The notes beneath the pieces were generated by a model that had not been told where the DNA came from, made no database searches, and saw only the letters and a list, made by a program, of their open reading frames with translations. Made by a program: the position numbers and the translations under genes. Of a stretch of 64,000 nt of DNA, positions 43,401 through 51,654 are shown one piece after another. Source of the DNA: Terrabacter sp. MAHUQ-38 (GTDB lineage: Bacteria; Actinomycetota; Actinomycetes; Actinomycetales; Dermatophilaceae); contig NZ_JACVCU010000001.1 of the NCBI RefSeq assembly GCF_014518425.1, positions 1,054,001 to 1,118,000 of the forward strand, in the 5' to 3' direction. Positions within the stretch are counted from its first letter, which is position 1, and every line of letters starts with the position of its first letter.

Positions 43401-44464
43401 CCGGTGGCACGGTCGTCCTGCCGGTCAAGGCGAGAACGGACGTCACGCACCTCGCGCCTGAGCTCGGCGTGCCGGACGACGCGCAGGTCACGCCCGACAA
43501 CGGTTCTACGCAGGACTTCACCTCGCCCGTCACCTACCGGGTCACCGGCGTTGACGGGTCGACCCGGACCTGGACCGTGAAGGCCGTCGTCATGAACAGC
43601 CCCGTGCTTCCCGGCTACAACGCAGACCCCAACATCGTGCGCTTCGGCGACACGTACTGGATCTACGCGACCACCGACGGCTTCGACGGCTGGAGCGGCA
43701 CGACGTTCAAGACGTGGTCGAGCACCGACCTCGTCCACTGGACCGAGCACCCGGTGATCCTCGACCTCGGCCCCGACGTGACGTGGGCCGACGGAAGGGC
43801 ATGGGCACCTGCCGCCATCGAGAAGAACGGGAAGTACTACCTGTACTTCTGCGCCGACGCGAAGATCGGCGTCGCCGTCGCGGACTCGCCCGCGGGCCCG
43901 TTCCGTGACGCGATCGGCAAACCGCTCGTCGCGACCAACCCCGACGGCGGGCAGGCGATCGACCCGGCGGTCTTCACCGACGACGACGGCCAGAGCTACC
44001 TCTACTGGGGCAACGGCAACGCGTACGTCGTGCCCCTGAACGCCGACATGACCTCGTTCGACCCCGCCAAGGTCAAGCGGCTCACGGGCCTCACCGGCTT
44101 CCGCGAGGGGTTGTTCGCGCACAAGCGCCAGGGCACGTACTACCTCAGCTGGTCGATCGACGACACGCGCAGCGAGAACTACCGGGTCGGCTACGCGACG
44201 ATGACGAGCCCGCTCGGCGCGGGTCTGACGAACCGCGGCGAGATCCTGGCGAAGGACCCCTCGCTCGGCATCCTCGGCACGGGACACCACTCGGTCGTCC
44301 AGGTGCCCGGCACCGACGACTGGTACATCGCGTACCACCGGTTCGCCATCCCGGGCGGTGACGGCACGCACCGCGAGGTCACCATCGACCGCCTGCGGTA
44401 CAACGCCGACGACACCATCGCGCCGGTCGTCCCGACGCTCGAGAGCGTCCCGCCGCTGCCCTGA
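40403..44464 (+). CDS. Secreted double GH43 glycosidase with two LamG modules
   Basis: 1353 residues. Signal peptide about 1-48 (cleavage near PSSAA), LamG 1 (about 54-256), two Ig-like repeats (about 266-440), GH43 domain 1 (about 446-756), LamG 2 (about 771-976), an Ig-like stretch (about 983-1068) and GH43 domain 2 (about 1069-1350). Catalytic Asp/Asp/Glu candidates are VRDPFI, VIDSTV and GEGPTV in the first, and NADPNIV, IDPAVFTDDDG and FREGLF in the second. GH43 enzymes cut arabinan, xylan or related pentose polymers. LamG modules probably bind sugar. LacI-type control suggests induction by a breakdown product. Confidence 0.9.
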   Translation: MSDSSRPPARTTTRERRTRRPLAAVTALAVLLTTALATLTLAAPSSAATSLDDGLVARYSLDQTSGSSVTDASGHGRTATVSGDTTWLGADGLRLGGTNGHLRLPNDLMKGLTDITVSTQVLIDPAQATPYFIWGLGNTTNGAGDGYLFTTGNAYRTSIASGNWSTEQTASAGRNVDRGQWRTLTYTLSGGTGILYEDGVEVGRKTGITITPGSIGGGTTTANYLGRSVYTADRYLKGQVRDFRVYDRAVTADEVKQLGAQTAAVRVTSDAAALDLGDTSAVTDNLPLSTKTAGGSTVTWASSDESVVATDGTVTRPAPGAGNATVTLTATVSYAAASATRTFTVTILQDITDDQKVANALAAVSIPDADAIRGNVTLPTSGARGVTLTWSTKDPRVVTATGEVSRPAYGSPAVKARLTVKGTLRSVSATRNITLTVLPLPKKEALEGYAFAYFTGEGTADGEQIYMAASRGNDPLHWDELNGGRPILTSSEGEQGVRDPFIIRSAEGDKFYLIATDLKIYGNGDWDRSQRHGSRYIEVWESTDLVNWSQQRHVLVSPDEAGNTWAPEAYYDDSIGAYVVFWASKLYAADDPQHTGNTYNKMLYATTRDFRTFSAPKVWVDPGYSVIDSTVVKHDGTYYRFTKDERNNTSTTPCSKFILEQKSTSLRSTDWGFVKDCIGKATATSPGINQGEGPTVFKSNTEDKWYVFIDEFGGRGYVPFETTDLDSGTFTMSQNYQLPGRPRHGTVMPVTKAELARLKAGPTKAPATTKGVIADYLLGTQAGSGAMVTDQAGQAGPATIRGGAKRTTDGVELGGVDGYVDLPDNLLAGLDAVTVSTRVWIDPNQQTPYFIWGMGNSLNGAGSGYLFTTGNAYRTSIASGNWSTEQNTGSGRDVSRGAWHTLTYTLSGGTGVLYDNGVEVARNTGVTTTPGQLGDGTTTANWIGRSLYSGDHYLKGTVRSFTIWDRGLTAQQVVSLPGNETQVGSVKLDELKVPAIIDSAGGTVVLPVKARTDVTHLAPELGVPDDAQVTPDNGSTQDFTSPVTYRVTGVDGSTRTWTVKAVVMNSPVLPGYNADPNIVRFGDTYWIYATTDGFDGWSGTTFKTWSSTDLVHWTEHPVILDLGPDVTWADGRAWAPAAIEKNGKYYLYFCADAKIGVAVADSPAGPFRDAIGKPLVATNPDGGQAIDPAVFTDDDGQSYLYWGNGNAYVVPLNADMTSFDPAKVKRLTGLTGFREGLFAHKRQGTYYLSWSIDDTRSENYRVGYATMTSPLGAGLTNRGEILAKDPSLGILGTGHHSVVQVPGTDDWYIAYHRFAIPGGDGTHREVTIDRLRYNADDTIAPVVPTLESVPPLP

Positions 44465-44478
44465 GCGGCACCGCCCAC

Positions 44479-44532
44479 GTATGCCGCCGCGCCGGGAGCG
44501 CACCCCTCCCCGCTCCCGGCCCGGCGGCATAC
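44479..44532. terminator. Long-stem bidirectional terminator
   Basis: Arms starting GTATGCCGCCG (44479-44489) and ending CGGCGGCATAC (44522-44532) pair almost perfectly through an inner CGGGAGCG/CGCTCCCG stem. It lies between convergent stops at 44464 and 44537. Confidence 0.78.
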
Positions 44533-44536
44533 TCCT

Positions 44537-45175
44537 TCACGGCGTCGTTGTCGTCGCTCGCGGCACGGTGGTGGGGAGCGTGAACGTCGTCGCGAGCGCG
44601 CCGTTGACGAGGGACAGCAGCACCGCCGTCTCCTGCCGGATGACGGCGTAGCGGCTCTCGGCGACGGGCGAGCTCGCTGCCGCCTCGTCGGAGGCTGCCC
44701 GCGCGAACAGCCCGAGCGACACGATGCGCCCGTAGTAGCTCGGGGCGTCGAGGCCGGGCGGCGCGCCGTTCGCACCCAGCCGGGCGAGGTGGGCGGCGAG
44801 CAGGTCGAGCTGGAGGGCTGCGGCGTTGCCCGCGAGCGACATCCGGTCGAGCACCCGGACGTCGTTGACGAGGGTGGCGTAGTCGGCGAGCGCCGCCGCG
44901 CGGTCGAAGACGGTGCTCGTCGTGAGGCTCGGCCGTGGCAGGGCCGTCACGGTGACCGTCGGCGTCGCCGTCACGGTCGCGGTCCTGACGACCGTCGTCG
45001 TGGCGGTCACCGTCCGCGTGTCGATCTCGGTCACGGTGACGGTCTGCGTCGGGGCCGGCGTGCCCGTCGCGCCAGGCGCCTGGCTGAGCTCGACCTCAGG
45101 CCGCTTCGCCGAGCAGCCGGCCAGTGCGAGGGCAGCCGTCATCGCGAACGCTGCGATGGCCTGGGCTCGGCGCAC
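44537..45175 (-). CDS. Hypothetical Thr/Val-rich lipoprotein
   Basis: 212 residues. The signal peptide ends in a lipobox LALAGC (Cys near residue 21), so the protein is anchored outside the membrane. A low-complexity Thr-Val-Thr-Ala stretch (about 43-85) resembles a wall-spanning linker; the rest (about 86-195) is helical (FDRAAALADYATLVNDVRVLDR, LQLDLLAAHLARLGANG). No catalytic motif or known domain was recognised. It converges on the GH43 gene across a terminator, so a link with the glycosidase is not implied. Confidence 0.7.
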   Translation of the reverse strand: MRRAQAIAAFAMTAALALAGCSAKRPEVELSQAPGATGTPAPTQTVTVTEIDTRTVTATTTVVRTATVTATPTVTVTALPRPSLTTSTVFDRAAALADYATLVNDVRVLDRMSLAGNAAALQLDLLAAHLARLGANGAPPGLDAPSYYGRIVSLGLFARAASDEAAASSPVAESRYAVIRQETAVLLSLVNGALATTFTLPTTVPRATTTTP

Positions 45176-45256
45176 GGTCGACTCCGGTGTTCGACGTGGA
45201 CAGTGGGTTGATTGTGGTGTCTGGGTCGCGGCCGTGGTGACCGAACGCGTGAATCG

Positions 45257-46228
45257 TCACGGTTCAGGCGTGGGCGGTCGGTCGGCGACCCTGTCGCCGT
45301 CGAGGTCGACGACGAGCTTGCCGAGGGTGCCCGACGCGAAGTCGGTGAGCGCGACAGGTGTCTCGGCGAGCGAGTACGTGCGCTGGATCGTCAGCGAGGT
45401 CAGGCCGCTCGTGTGGTTCCCCGCGAGCCGGTGCAGGATCTCGGGCGTCGGGTTCGCCGCGATGGGCACGAAGACGTCGGGGGCGGCCGGGAAGCCCTCC
45501 GTCGTGAAGACGAGCGTCGAGACCAGGGTCCCGCCCTGACGCAGGACGGGCACGAGTGCCGCGGCGTCGCCCGCGAGGTGGATCGCGACGTCGACGCCGC
45601 CGGGGTGCGCGGCGAGCACCGCCGCCGGGACATCCGCGTGGTAGTCCACGACCTCGGCCGCCCCGAGGCGACGGACGAGCTGCTGCTCGGCCTCGGAGGA
45701 CCCGGTCGCGATGACGTGGGCACCGGCCTGCGACGCGAGCTGCACGACCTGGTTGCCGACGCCTCCGGTCGCGCCGACGACAAGGATCGTGCGACCCTGC
45801 GCCGGGTCCGCCGCATCGATGCAGGCGAGCGCAGCGGCCCCGGCGAGACCGAGCGCCGCGCCGTGGAGGAAGTCCACGTCGTCGGGCAGGCGCGCCACGC
45901 CGACCGAGGTCGGCACGGTGACGTAGTCGGCGAACGAGCCGTCGCCGAGGTAGTCCTTCGTGACGACCCCGAAGACCCGGTCGCCCTCGGCGAGGTCGCT
46001 CACCCCCGGGCCCACCGCGTCGACCGTGCCCGCGAAGTCCTTCCCGAGGACGAGCGGGAACCGGTGCTCGAACCAGCCTGTGAGGAAGCCGTGCAGCTCT
46101 CCGACGTCGAAGCCGTTGACGGCGGCGGCATGGACCCGGACCCTCACCTCGCCCTCCGCCGGCTCCGGGACCTCGATCTCCTCGACGGTCGGGGTGGCGT
46201 GGAACTCGTTGACGACGACGGCGCGCAT
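45257..46228 (-). CDS. MDR superfamily NADPH-dependent quinone reductase-like oxidoreductase
   Basis: 323 residues from an ATG with AGGAGG upstream. The GroES-like N-terminal part (VRVHAAAVNGFDVGELHG, FPLVLGKDFAGTVDAVGPGV) precedes a Rossmann NADPH site (ILVVGATGGVGNQVVQLASQAGAHVIATGSS, shown by its Gly-x2-Gly-x2-Gly). No catalytic zinc Cys are visible, so it is a zinc-free quinone or enone reductase of the QOR type. The electron acceptor is unknown. The gene stands alone on the minus strand. Confidence 0.9.
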   Translation of the reverse strand: MRAVVVNEFHATPTVEEIEVPEPAEGEVRVRVHAAAVNGFDVGELHGFLTGWFEHRFPLVLGKDFAGTVDAVGPGVSDLAEGDRVFGVVTKDYLGDGSFADYVTVPTSVGVARLPDDVDFLHGAALGLAGAAALACIDAADPAQGRTILVVGATGGVGNQVVQLASQAGAHVIATGSSEAEQQLVRRLGAAEVVDYHADVPAAVLAAHPGGVDVAIHLAGDAAALVPVLRQGGTLVSTLVFTTEGFPAAPDVFVPIAANPTPEILHRLAGNHTSGLTSLTIQRTYSLAETPVALTDFASGTLGKLVVDLDGDRVADRPPTPEP

Positions 46229-46358
46229 GGCGGCCTCCTGGAACACGGTCTTGCAGGTGGAGGGCCTGATGACGGGCACCCCCTGCCGTGCTCGAGTCGA
46301 GCCACCTCGACGCTACGCCGGTCGCCGGCCGGTGTGCACGGATCGGCGAGAACCGCCG

Positions 46359-46754
46359 TCAGAGCAGCGAGCTCGGGTCGTCCGGGATGTCGGCGGCATA
46401 CGACTGGAGCAGCTGGAGCGGCACCACCTCGAGGGCCCGCTCGTGCGTGGCGGCGAGGAACACCGGCGCGGCCGCGCCGTCCTGGTGGGCCTGCAACCAC
46501 CGGCTGGCCACGACGCACCACCGGTCGCCGGGCGTCAGGCCCGGGAACCGCCACTCGGGGCGCGGCGTCACGAGGTCGTTGCCGACGCCGCGCTGGTGCT
46601 CGAGGAACTCCGGCGTCACGACGACGCAGATGGTGTGGCTGCCCCGGTCCTCGGGCCCCGTCGTGCAGTAACCGTCACGGTAGAAGCCGGTCATCGGGTC
46701 GGTGCCGCAGGCTTCGAGCGCGCCACCGAGCACGTTCCGTTCACGCGCTGCCAT
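46359..46754 (-). CDS. DUF2237 family protein
   Basis: 131 residues. The hallmarks NVLGGALEACGTDPMTGFYRDGYCTTGPEDRGSHTICVVVTPEFL (shown by its Cys, Gly-Phe-Tyr-Arg-Asp-Gly-Tyr-Cys and Gly-Ser-His-Thr) and LTPGDRWCVVASRWLQAHQDG are those of DUF2237, a small conserved family in bacteria and plants with no known function. Three to four Cys and a conserved His could form a metal or redox site. The start is leaderless by position (TAGGTT, 6 bases upstream) and divergent from 46797. Confidence 0.9.
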   Translation of the reverse strand: MAARERNVLGGALEACGTDPMTGFYRDGYCTTGPEDRGSHTICVVVTPEFLEHQRGVGNDLVTPRPEWRFPGLTPGDRWCVVASRWLQAHQDGAAAPVFLAATHERALEVVPLQLLQSYAADIPDDPSSLL

Positions 46755-46796
46755 GGGCCCAACCTATCCGCCGCGGCGCTCGCTACGCTGGGGCCC

Positions 46797-47246
46797 ATGC
46801 TGGGCATGAGGGAGTACGAGCAGGACTACATCGACGCGTGCCGGTCCCGCGTCGAGACGCAGGTCGCGATGTTCCACGAGGTCGCCCAGGCTGCGCGCGA
46901 CCACGGTGACGCGGACGTCTCCCGCCTCGAGGGGGCCCTCGAGTCGCTCGAGTACGAGTACTTCAACAACATGCTGCTCGTCCTGGAGGGCTACTTCGTG
47001 CACCGCCTGCGCGGCGTCGAGGGCAAGGACGGCAACGCCCTCAACGAGGTCCGCGTGCTCGCCCGGTCGCTCATGGAGAACGGCGGCACGGTCATGGCCG
47101 ACCCCCAGATCCCGCTCGACCCGGCCCACAGCGTGCTCGGCCTCGCCGTCGGCGACCCGATCACCCTGACGCTCCAGCAGTTCCGACGGATCTCGGACGC
47201 GTTCCTGCGTGAGATCGAGAGCAGGTTCTCGAGCCGGGACGACTGA
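46797..47246 (+). CDS. Conserved hypothetical helical protein
   Basis: 149 residues, mostly charged and helical (YIDACRSRVETQVAMFHEVAQAARDHG; EYEYFNNMLLVLEGYFVHRLRGVEGKDGNALNEVR). No enzyme motif, signal peptide or membrane segment is visible; the Asn-Asn-Met and Asn-Ala-Leu-Asn-Glu-Val residues look like a conserved core. TACGCT (46784-46789) is 7 bases before the ATG, mirroring the divergent DUF2237 gene, and both starts sit in GGGCCCATG. Function unknown. Confidence 0.75.
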   Translation: MLGMREYEQDYIDACRSRVETQVAMFHEVAQAARDHGDADVSRLEGALESLEYEYFNNMLLVLEGYFVHRLRGVEGKDGNALNEVRVLARSLMENGGTVMADPQIPLDPAHSVLGLAVGDPITLTLQQFRRISDAFLREIESRFSSRDD

Positions 47247-47297
47247 CGCGAGAACTGGTCGCTGTCCGAGACACCCTGAGGCCCAAGGAGACCCGCA

Positions 47298-47708
47298 GTG
47301 CCCCGTGCCCCCATGCCCGTCGAGGTCGTCGAGTTCCTCAGTGCGCCGAACCACGCGACGATCAGCTGTGTGCGACCCGACGGCCAACCCGTCTCCGTGC
47401 CGACGTGGTACGTCATGGAGGGCGGCCTGGTCGTCGTCAACATGGACGCCGGCCGCAAGCGCCTCGACTGGCTGCGCGCCGACCCGCGGGTCAGCCTCAG
47501 TGCGATGGACCCCGAGAACTGGGTCACGCACGTCAGCGTCCAGGGCCGGGTCGTCGAGCTCATCGACGACCTCGACCTCGCCGACATCGACCGGATCGCC
47601 ACCCACTACACCGGGCAGCCGTACCGGGTCCGCGACCGGTTGCGGATCACGGCCTACATCAAGGTCGACCGCTGGCACGGCTGGGGCCGTCTGCGGGACA
47701 TCGCGTGA
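47298..47708 (+). CDS. PPOX class F420-dependent oxidoreductase
   Basis: 136 residues with AAGGAG before the GTG. A split-barrel flavin/F420-binding fold: FLSAPNHATISCVRPDGQPVSVPTWYVMEGG (shown by its Ala-Thr and Val-Pro-Thr-Trp-Tyr), RKRLDWLRADPRVSLS and a final IKVDRWHGWGRLRDI. Members use F420H2 or FMN to reduce enones, biliverdin or xenobiotics. Its stop overlaps the acylase start by 4 bases (GTGA), suggesting a shared pathway, though none is known. Confidence 0.87.
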   Translation: MPRAPMPVEVVEFLSAPNHATISCVRPDGQPVSVPTWYVMEGGLVVVNMDAGRKRLDWLRADPRVSLSAMDPENWVTHVSVQGRVVELIDDLDLADIDRIATHYTGQPYRVRDRLRITAYIKVDRWHGWGRLRDIA

Positions 47709-49798
47709 GCGACGTGCGGCGCGATGCCGTCGGCGTGCCCCACCTGCGGGCCGACGACGTCATGGAGCTGGCCAGGCTGCAGGGCCGGGTGACCGCTCTC
47801 GACCGGGGCTGGCAGATCGAGCACCACCGTTGGCGCATGGAGGGCCGCACGGCCGAGTACGTCGGCCCGGCCGGTCTGCCGTGGGACCGGTTCTCCCGTC
47901 AGGTCCTTCTCGAGCCGACCGTCCGGCGGTGCTTCGAGCGCCTCGACGCCGAGACGCAGACGTGGCTCACGGCATACGTCAGTGGAGTCAACGACGCCCT
48001 CGCGGAGGGTCTCGCCGGCCTCCCGGAGATCGAGGCGCTCGGGCTCCACGGGTATGCCGCCAGGCCGCGTCCGTGGGAGCCGTGGACGCCGCTCGGCATC
48101 TTCTGGGGCATCCACCTGCTCTTCGGCACCTTCCCGTCGAAGCTCTTCAACGCCCACGTCGCAGACCGGCTCGGCGAGGACGTGCTGGCGCTGCTCAACG
48201 CCGAGGGCGTCGAGCACGCCGAGGCGTCCGGGAGCAACGCGTGGGTCATCGGCGGCCACCGCACGGCAGGCGGCCTCCCGCTCATCGCGGGTGACCCGCA
48301 CCGCACCATCGAGCTGCCCGGCTGCTACCAGCAGGTCGGCCTCGCGTGCCCCGAGTTCGACGTCGTCGGCTTCACGTTCCCGGGGGTGCCGGGCGTCCAG
48401 CACTTCGCCCACACGGGCACCGTGGCGTGGGGCATCACGAACGCGATGGCCGACTACCAGGACCTCACCCTCGAGTCGCTCCGGCACGCGGGGGTCGCCG
48501 ACGACGGGTCGCCCGTGTTCCGCGCGAAGGGCCTCGACGGGTGGGAAGAGGTGCAGTCCGGCGTCGAGACGATCCGCGTGCGGGGCGAGCAGGACGTCAC
48601 CGTGCCGGTCGCCGTCACCGCGCGGGGGCCCGTCGTGACCGGGCTCGAGGCTGAGCTGGGTACGTCGCCGGGCCCGGCGGCGTACAGCCTGCGCACCCCG
48701 ACCCAGGTCGAGGAGGACCTCGGGTTCGGAGCGCTCCTCCCGCTCCTGCGAGCTCGCACGGTCGACGACGTCGAGCAGGCCCTTGCAGCATGGGTGGAGC
48801 CCGTCAACAGTGCGCTCGTCGCCGACGTGTCGGGCCGGATGCGCCACCTCGTGGTCGGGCGCGTGCCCGAGCGCGACCCGGCGGGCACGGTGCTGCCGCT
48901 GCCCGCCTGGGACGCGCGGCACGAGTGGCACGGCTACCGGCGCGGTCCCGCGACCGAGGTGCGCGACGTCATGGTCAGCGCCAACGACCGCGCCAGCGGC
49001 GGCGGGCTCGGCGTGGAGTACGCGACCCCCTTCCGCGCGGAGCGCATCCGCGACCTCATCGGTGAGCGCAACGGGCTGACGGCCGCCGACTGCGCCGAGA
49101 TCCACGTCGACACCCGCAACGGGCAGGCAGAGCTGATGCGTGAGCTCGTCGAGGCCGCCGACGTCCACGGCCCGGCGGCCGACGTGCGGGCCGAGCTGCT
49201 CGCGTGGGACGGCCACAGTGACGCGGGGAGCCGAGGGGCCGCCGTGTTCGCCGCGTGGCGCACGGCCCTCGTGCGCTGGTTCGCCGAGCAGCCGGCGCTG
49301 GCCCCCCTGCACGAGCCCAGCGGTCATTCAAGCGTCTTCCTGGCCTGGACCGACGTCACGACGCAGATCGGTGTCGGCTGGCACTCGATGGCCCGTGAGG
49401 GCTCGCGCATCGGCATCGACGTCGCTGCGGGTGTCCGGGCGGCGCTCGAACGCGTCGCGGCGCAGGAGGACCCAGCCACGGTGTGGGGCGATCGGCACTG
49501 GCTCGACCCGCTGCACGCGCTCGCCACGGTCGGCGGCGCGCCGACCGTCGCCCCGGACCCCGTCGGCGGCGACAAGGGGTGCGTCCTCGCCGCCGCGAGC
49601 GCGCCGGGGGTCACCGACCGCTGCTACGGCGGACCTGCTGCGCGCTACGTCTGGGATCTCGCGGACCGCGAGGCGAGCCGGTGGGTCGTGCCCTTCGGGA
49701 CGAGCGGTGACGCGCGCGACCCCCACTTCGCCGACCAGACCCCGGCGTGGTTGCGGGGTGACCTGCACCCGGTCGACGCGTCGGAGGGCACGACGTAG
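47705..49798 (+). CDS. Penicillin acylase family hydrolase
   Basis: 697 residues from the GTG in a GTGA overlap with the PPOX gene. The N-terminal nucleophile of this Ntn-hydrolase is the Ser of EASGSNAWVIGG (about residue 179); self-cleavage there would create alpha and beta chains. Downstream AGDPHRTIELPGCYQQVGL and VSANDRASGG are also typical. There is no clear signal peptide, unlike most penicillin acylases, so it may act in the cytoplasm. Substrates include acyl-homoserine lactones, beta-lactams and acyl-amino acids; none can be chosen here. Confidence 0.88.
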   Translation: MSDVRRDAVGVPHLRADDVMELARLQGRVTALDRGWQIEHHRWRMEGRTAEYVGPAGLPWDRFSRQVLLEPTVRRCFERLDAETQTWLTAYVSGVNDALAEGLAGLPEIEALGLHGYAARPRPWEPWTPLGIFWGIHLLFGTFPSKLFNAHVADRLGEDVLALLNAEGVEHAEASGSNAWVIGGHRTAGGLPLIAGDPHRTIELPGCYQQVGLACPEFDVVGFTFPGVPGVQHFAHTGTVAWGITNAMADYQDLTLESLRHAGVADDGSPVFRAKGLDGWEEVQSGVETIRVRGEQDVTVPVAVTARGPVVTGLEAELGTSPGPAAYSLRTPTQVEEDLGFGALLPLLRARTVDDVEQALAAWVEPVNSALVADVSGRMRHLVVGRVPERDPAGTVLPLPAWDARHEWHGYRRGPATEVRDVMVSANDRASGGGLGVEYATPFRAERIRDLIGERNGLTAADCAEIHVDTRNGQAELMRELVEAADVHGPAADVRAELLAWDGHSDAGSRGAAVFAAWRTALVRWFAEQPALAPLHEPSGHSSVFLAWTDVTTQIGVGWHSMAREGSRIGIDVAAGVRAALERVAAQEDPATVWGDRHWLDPLHALATVGGAPTVAPDPVGGDKGCVLAAASAPGVTDRCYGGPAARYVWDLADREASRWVVPFGTSGDARDPHFADQTPAWLRGDLHPVDASEGTT

Positions 49799-49930
49799 GT
49801 CCCCATCAGGCCCGCTCGAAAACTTTGCCTTCTTTTTACCATTTAAGGGACAAAACATGACTCATCACCCTACTGTTCTCGAGTAAGGCACCGTCCCCCT
49901 CGGTGTCCGTCCGCGTACACCGCAGGAGTA
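49799..49930 (+). promoter_or_regulatory. AT-rich promoter-like island with a nine-residue ORF
   Basis: 49818-49860 is strikingly AT-rich for this genome, with TTGCCT (49825-49830) and a TTTTTACCATTTAAG stretch. AAGGGA lies 6 bases before an ATG at 49857, and the frame codes nine residues (Met-Thr-His-His-Pro-Thr-Val-Leu-Glu) before TAA at 49884-49886. It could be a promoter with a leader peptide for the membrane protein gene downstream, or a scar of transferred DNA. Confidence 0.4.
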
Positions 49931-51166
49931 GTGAGTCAGGTGACGACGAGCATCACGCCAACACACGGCGATCCGCTGCGCCACGACCCTCTCGACCTCA
50001 TGGACGATCCCGAGCGCTGGCTGCCCGACCCGTCGTGGCCCGTGCCGCCCCGGGGCTGGCAGCTGTGGGCAGCGGCAGGGCCCGCCGCCCGCACCGGCCT
50101 GGCGACGTCCCTCGCGTCGACCCGTGCCGCCGACAGCGACGCGTCGCTCACCCCACGGGGACGTGTATTCGACCACACTGACGGCGTGACGTCCGACCTG
50201 TCCCGGTCCGGCGTGGTCGAGGACGCCTCGTTCACGCTTCCAACCCGTCCCGTACTCGACCGCTGGGAGACCGTCGACCTGCTCGCCGACCTCCCGCGCC
50301 GGCGCCTCCCCGAGGGCTCCGTCCCGGGCTTCGCGATCCTCGGCGGCCTCGTCATCTTCGGCTCGCTGGTCGGCGGCCTGACCGGCGGCCTCGTCGTGAT
50401 CGGTGTCTCCACGCTGCTCGCCGCCAGTGCCGCCCTCGTGATCGGCCGCGTGACGCTCACGCAGGTCGGGGGCCCACGTGGCGCCGGCCTGCTGCTCGGA
50501 GCGGCCGTCGCCGCCCTCATCGTCGGCACCGTCGCGACTCACGAGCGCAGCTCGCGCCTCCCGTCCGTACCGGCTGCGCCGATGCCCGCCGGCTCGCCGC
50601 ACGTCAGCCAGGCCCAGACGTCGTATGCCGCTGTCCCGCCGTCCGGGGCGGACGCCTCGGTTCCGTCGGCGAGGGCCACCTCCGCGACCGTTCGGGCCTC
50701 CACGACGGCGGCGACGCCGGCGCCCCAGACGGCGTCATCGACCCCTTCGGCCCGAGGGTCCGCGACCGCGGCTCGTGCGAGCGCGCCAGCGCTCGAGGCC
50801 GGGTCACCCCGGGCCGGTGGCGGGCTGACGCTCTCGCCCGAGGCGCTCAGCCCCAAGAAGCCCGGAGGCCTCGCCGCCGTTCCCGGCCAGGAGAGGCCGA
50901 CCACGGCCACCGACCCCAAGGACGCCAAGGTGGCCAAGGCAGCCAAGGACGCCAAGGACAAGGGCGCCGCGAACAAGGGCGCCGCGAACAAGGGCAGCCA
51001 GGCCCGCGAGGACAACGGCAGCTTCACCGTCAAGCGCAACCCGGGTATCGGTCCCAGGACCACTTCCGGCACGGCCGCGCCGACGAAGCCTGTCACGCCC
51101 AAGGCCCTCCGGTCCGGGTCCGCGAGCAAGGCCCACGGAGGCGTCAGGTCGCTCGTCGTCCGATGA
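49931..51166 (+). CDS. Membrane protein with low-complexity C-terminus
   Basis: 411 residues from a GTG with AGGAG close by; a GTG nine bases on (49940) has better spacing. After a hydrophilic N-terminal part (Trp and Pro rich, about 25-45) lie about three hydrophobic segments (about 135-205). The C-terminal half is Ala/Ser/Thr/Pro-rich, then Lys-rich (KDAKVAKAAKDAKDKGAANKG with a repeated Lys-Gly-Ala-Ala-Asn unit). It is likely a wall-spanning or DNA/polyanion-binding tail. No known domain was recognised. Confidence 0.65.
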   Translation: MSQVTTSITPTHGDPLRHDPLDLMDDPERWLPDPSWPVPPRGWQLWAAAGPAARTGLATSLASTRAADSDASLTPRGRVFDHTDGVTSDLSRSGVVEDASFTLPTRPVLDRWETVDLLADLPRRRLPEGSVPGFAILGGLVIFGSLVGGLTGGLVVIGVSTLLAASAALVIGRVTLTQVGGPRGAGLLLGAAVAALIVGTVATHERSSRLPSVPAAPMPAGSPHVSQAQTSYAAVPPSGADASVPSARATSATVRASTTAATPAPQTASSTPSARGSATAARASAPALEAGSPRAGGGLTLSPEALSPKKPGGLAAVPGQERPTTATDPKDAKVAKAAKDAKDKGAANKGAANKGSQAREDNGSFTVKRNPGIGPRTTSGTAAPTKPVTPKALRSGSASKAHGGVRSLVVR

Positions 51167-51254
51167 CGGTGTGACAGGTCGGTTCCGGCACGGCCCCGCG
51201 AAGCTGGCCTCGGCCGACTCGCACCTGTGCGACAGTGACCCCGTGGGGATATCA

Positions 51255-51602
51255 ATGACCCGGGCCACGATCATCTGGTTCGTCGGCGCCGCGGTCGTGG
51301 GGGCGATCGCCGGCGGACTGCACCTGCTGCGCTCCGACATCGGTGGCGCGCACACCGGCGTGCTGCTCACGGTGGGCGCCTACGCCTTGACCGGGCTGGC
51401 CGCCGTCATGCTCTACCACGGAGTCGTCGTGGCCGCTCGCGAGCAGGACGACGCTGAAGGGCCGGCTCCGCGGGACCCCGACGAGCCGGTCTTGGCTGAC
51501 GGCGTGAGCGCGTCGGCGCCCGCAGACAACCCGACGGTCTACACCTTCCGCCGGGGCAAGCCGGTCGTGGACCCTTCGCGCCGCCCCGCCGGTCGCGACT
51601 GA
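51255..51602 (+). CDS. Small two-helix membrane protein
   Basis: 115 residues, two hydrophobic segments (IIWFVGAAVVGAIAGGLHLL and GVLLTVGAYALTGLAAVMLYHGVVVA), followed by an acidic, Pro-rich tail and YTFRRGKPVVDPSRR. No known family was recognised. A GTG at 51243 with GACAGT 6 bases upstream could add four residues. It sits between the larger membrane protein and the polymerase gene, all on the plus strand. Confidence 0.65.
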   Translation: MTRATIIWFVGAAVVGAIAGGLHLLRSDIGGAHTGVLLTVGAYALTGLAAVMLYHGVVVAAREQDDAEGPAPRDPDEPVLADGVSASAPADNPTVYTFRRGKPVVDPSRRPAGRD

Positions 51603-51654
51603 CCGTCACGCGCGCAGGCCGGGCGCCGTCGGCCCAGCCGGGCACAATGGCGGC

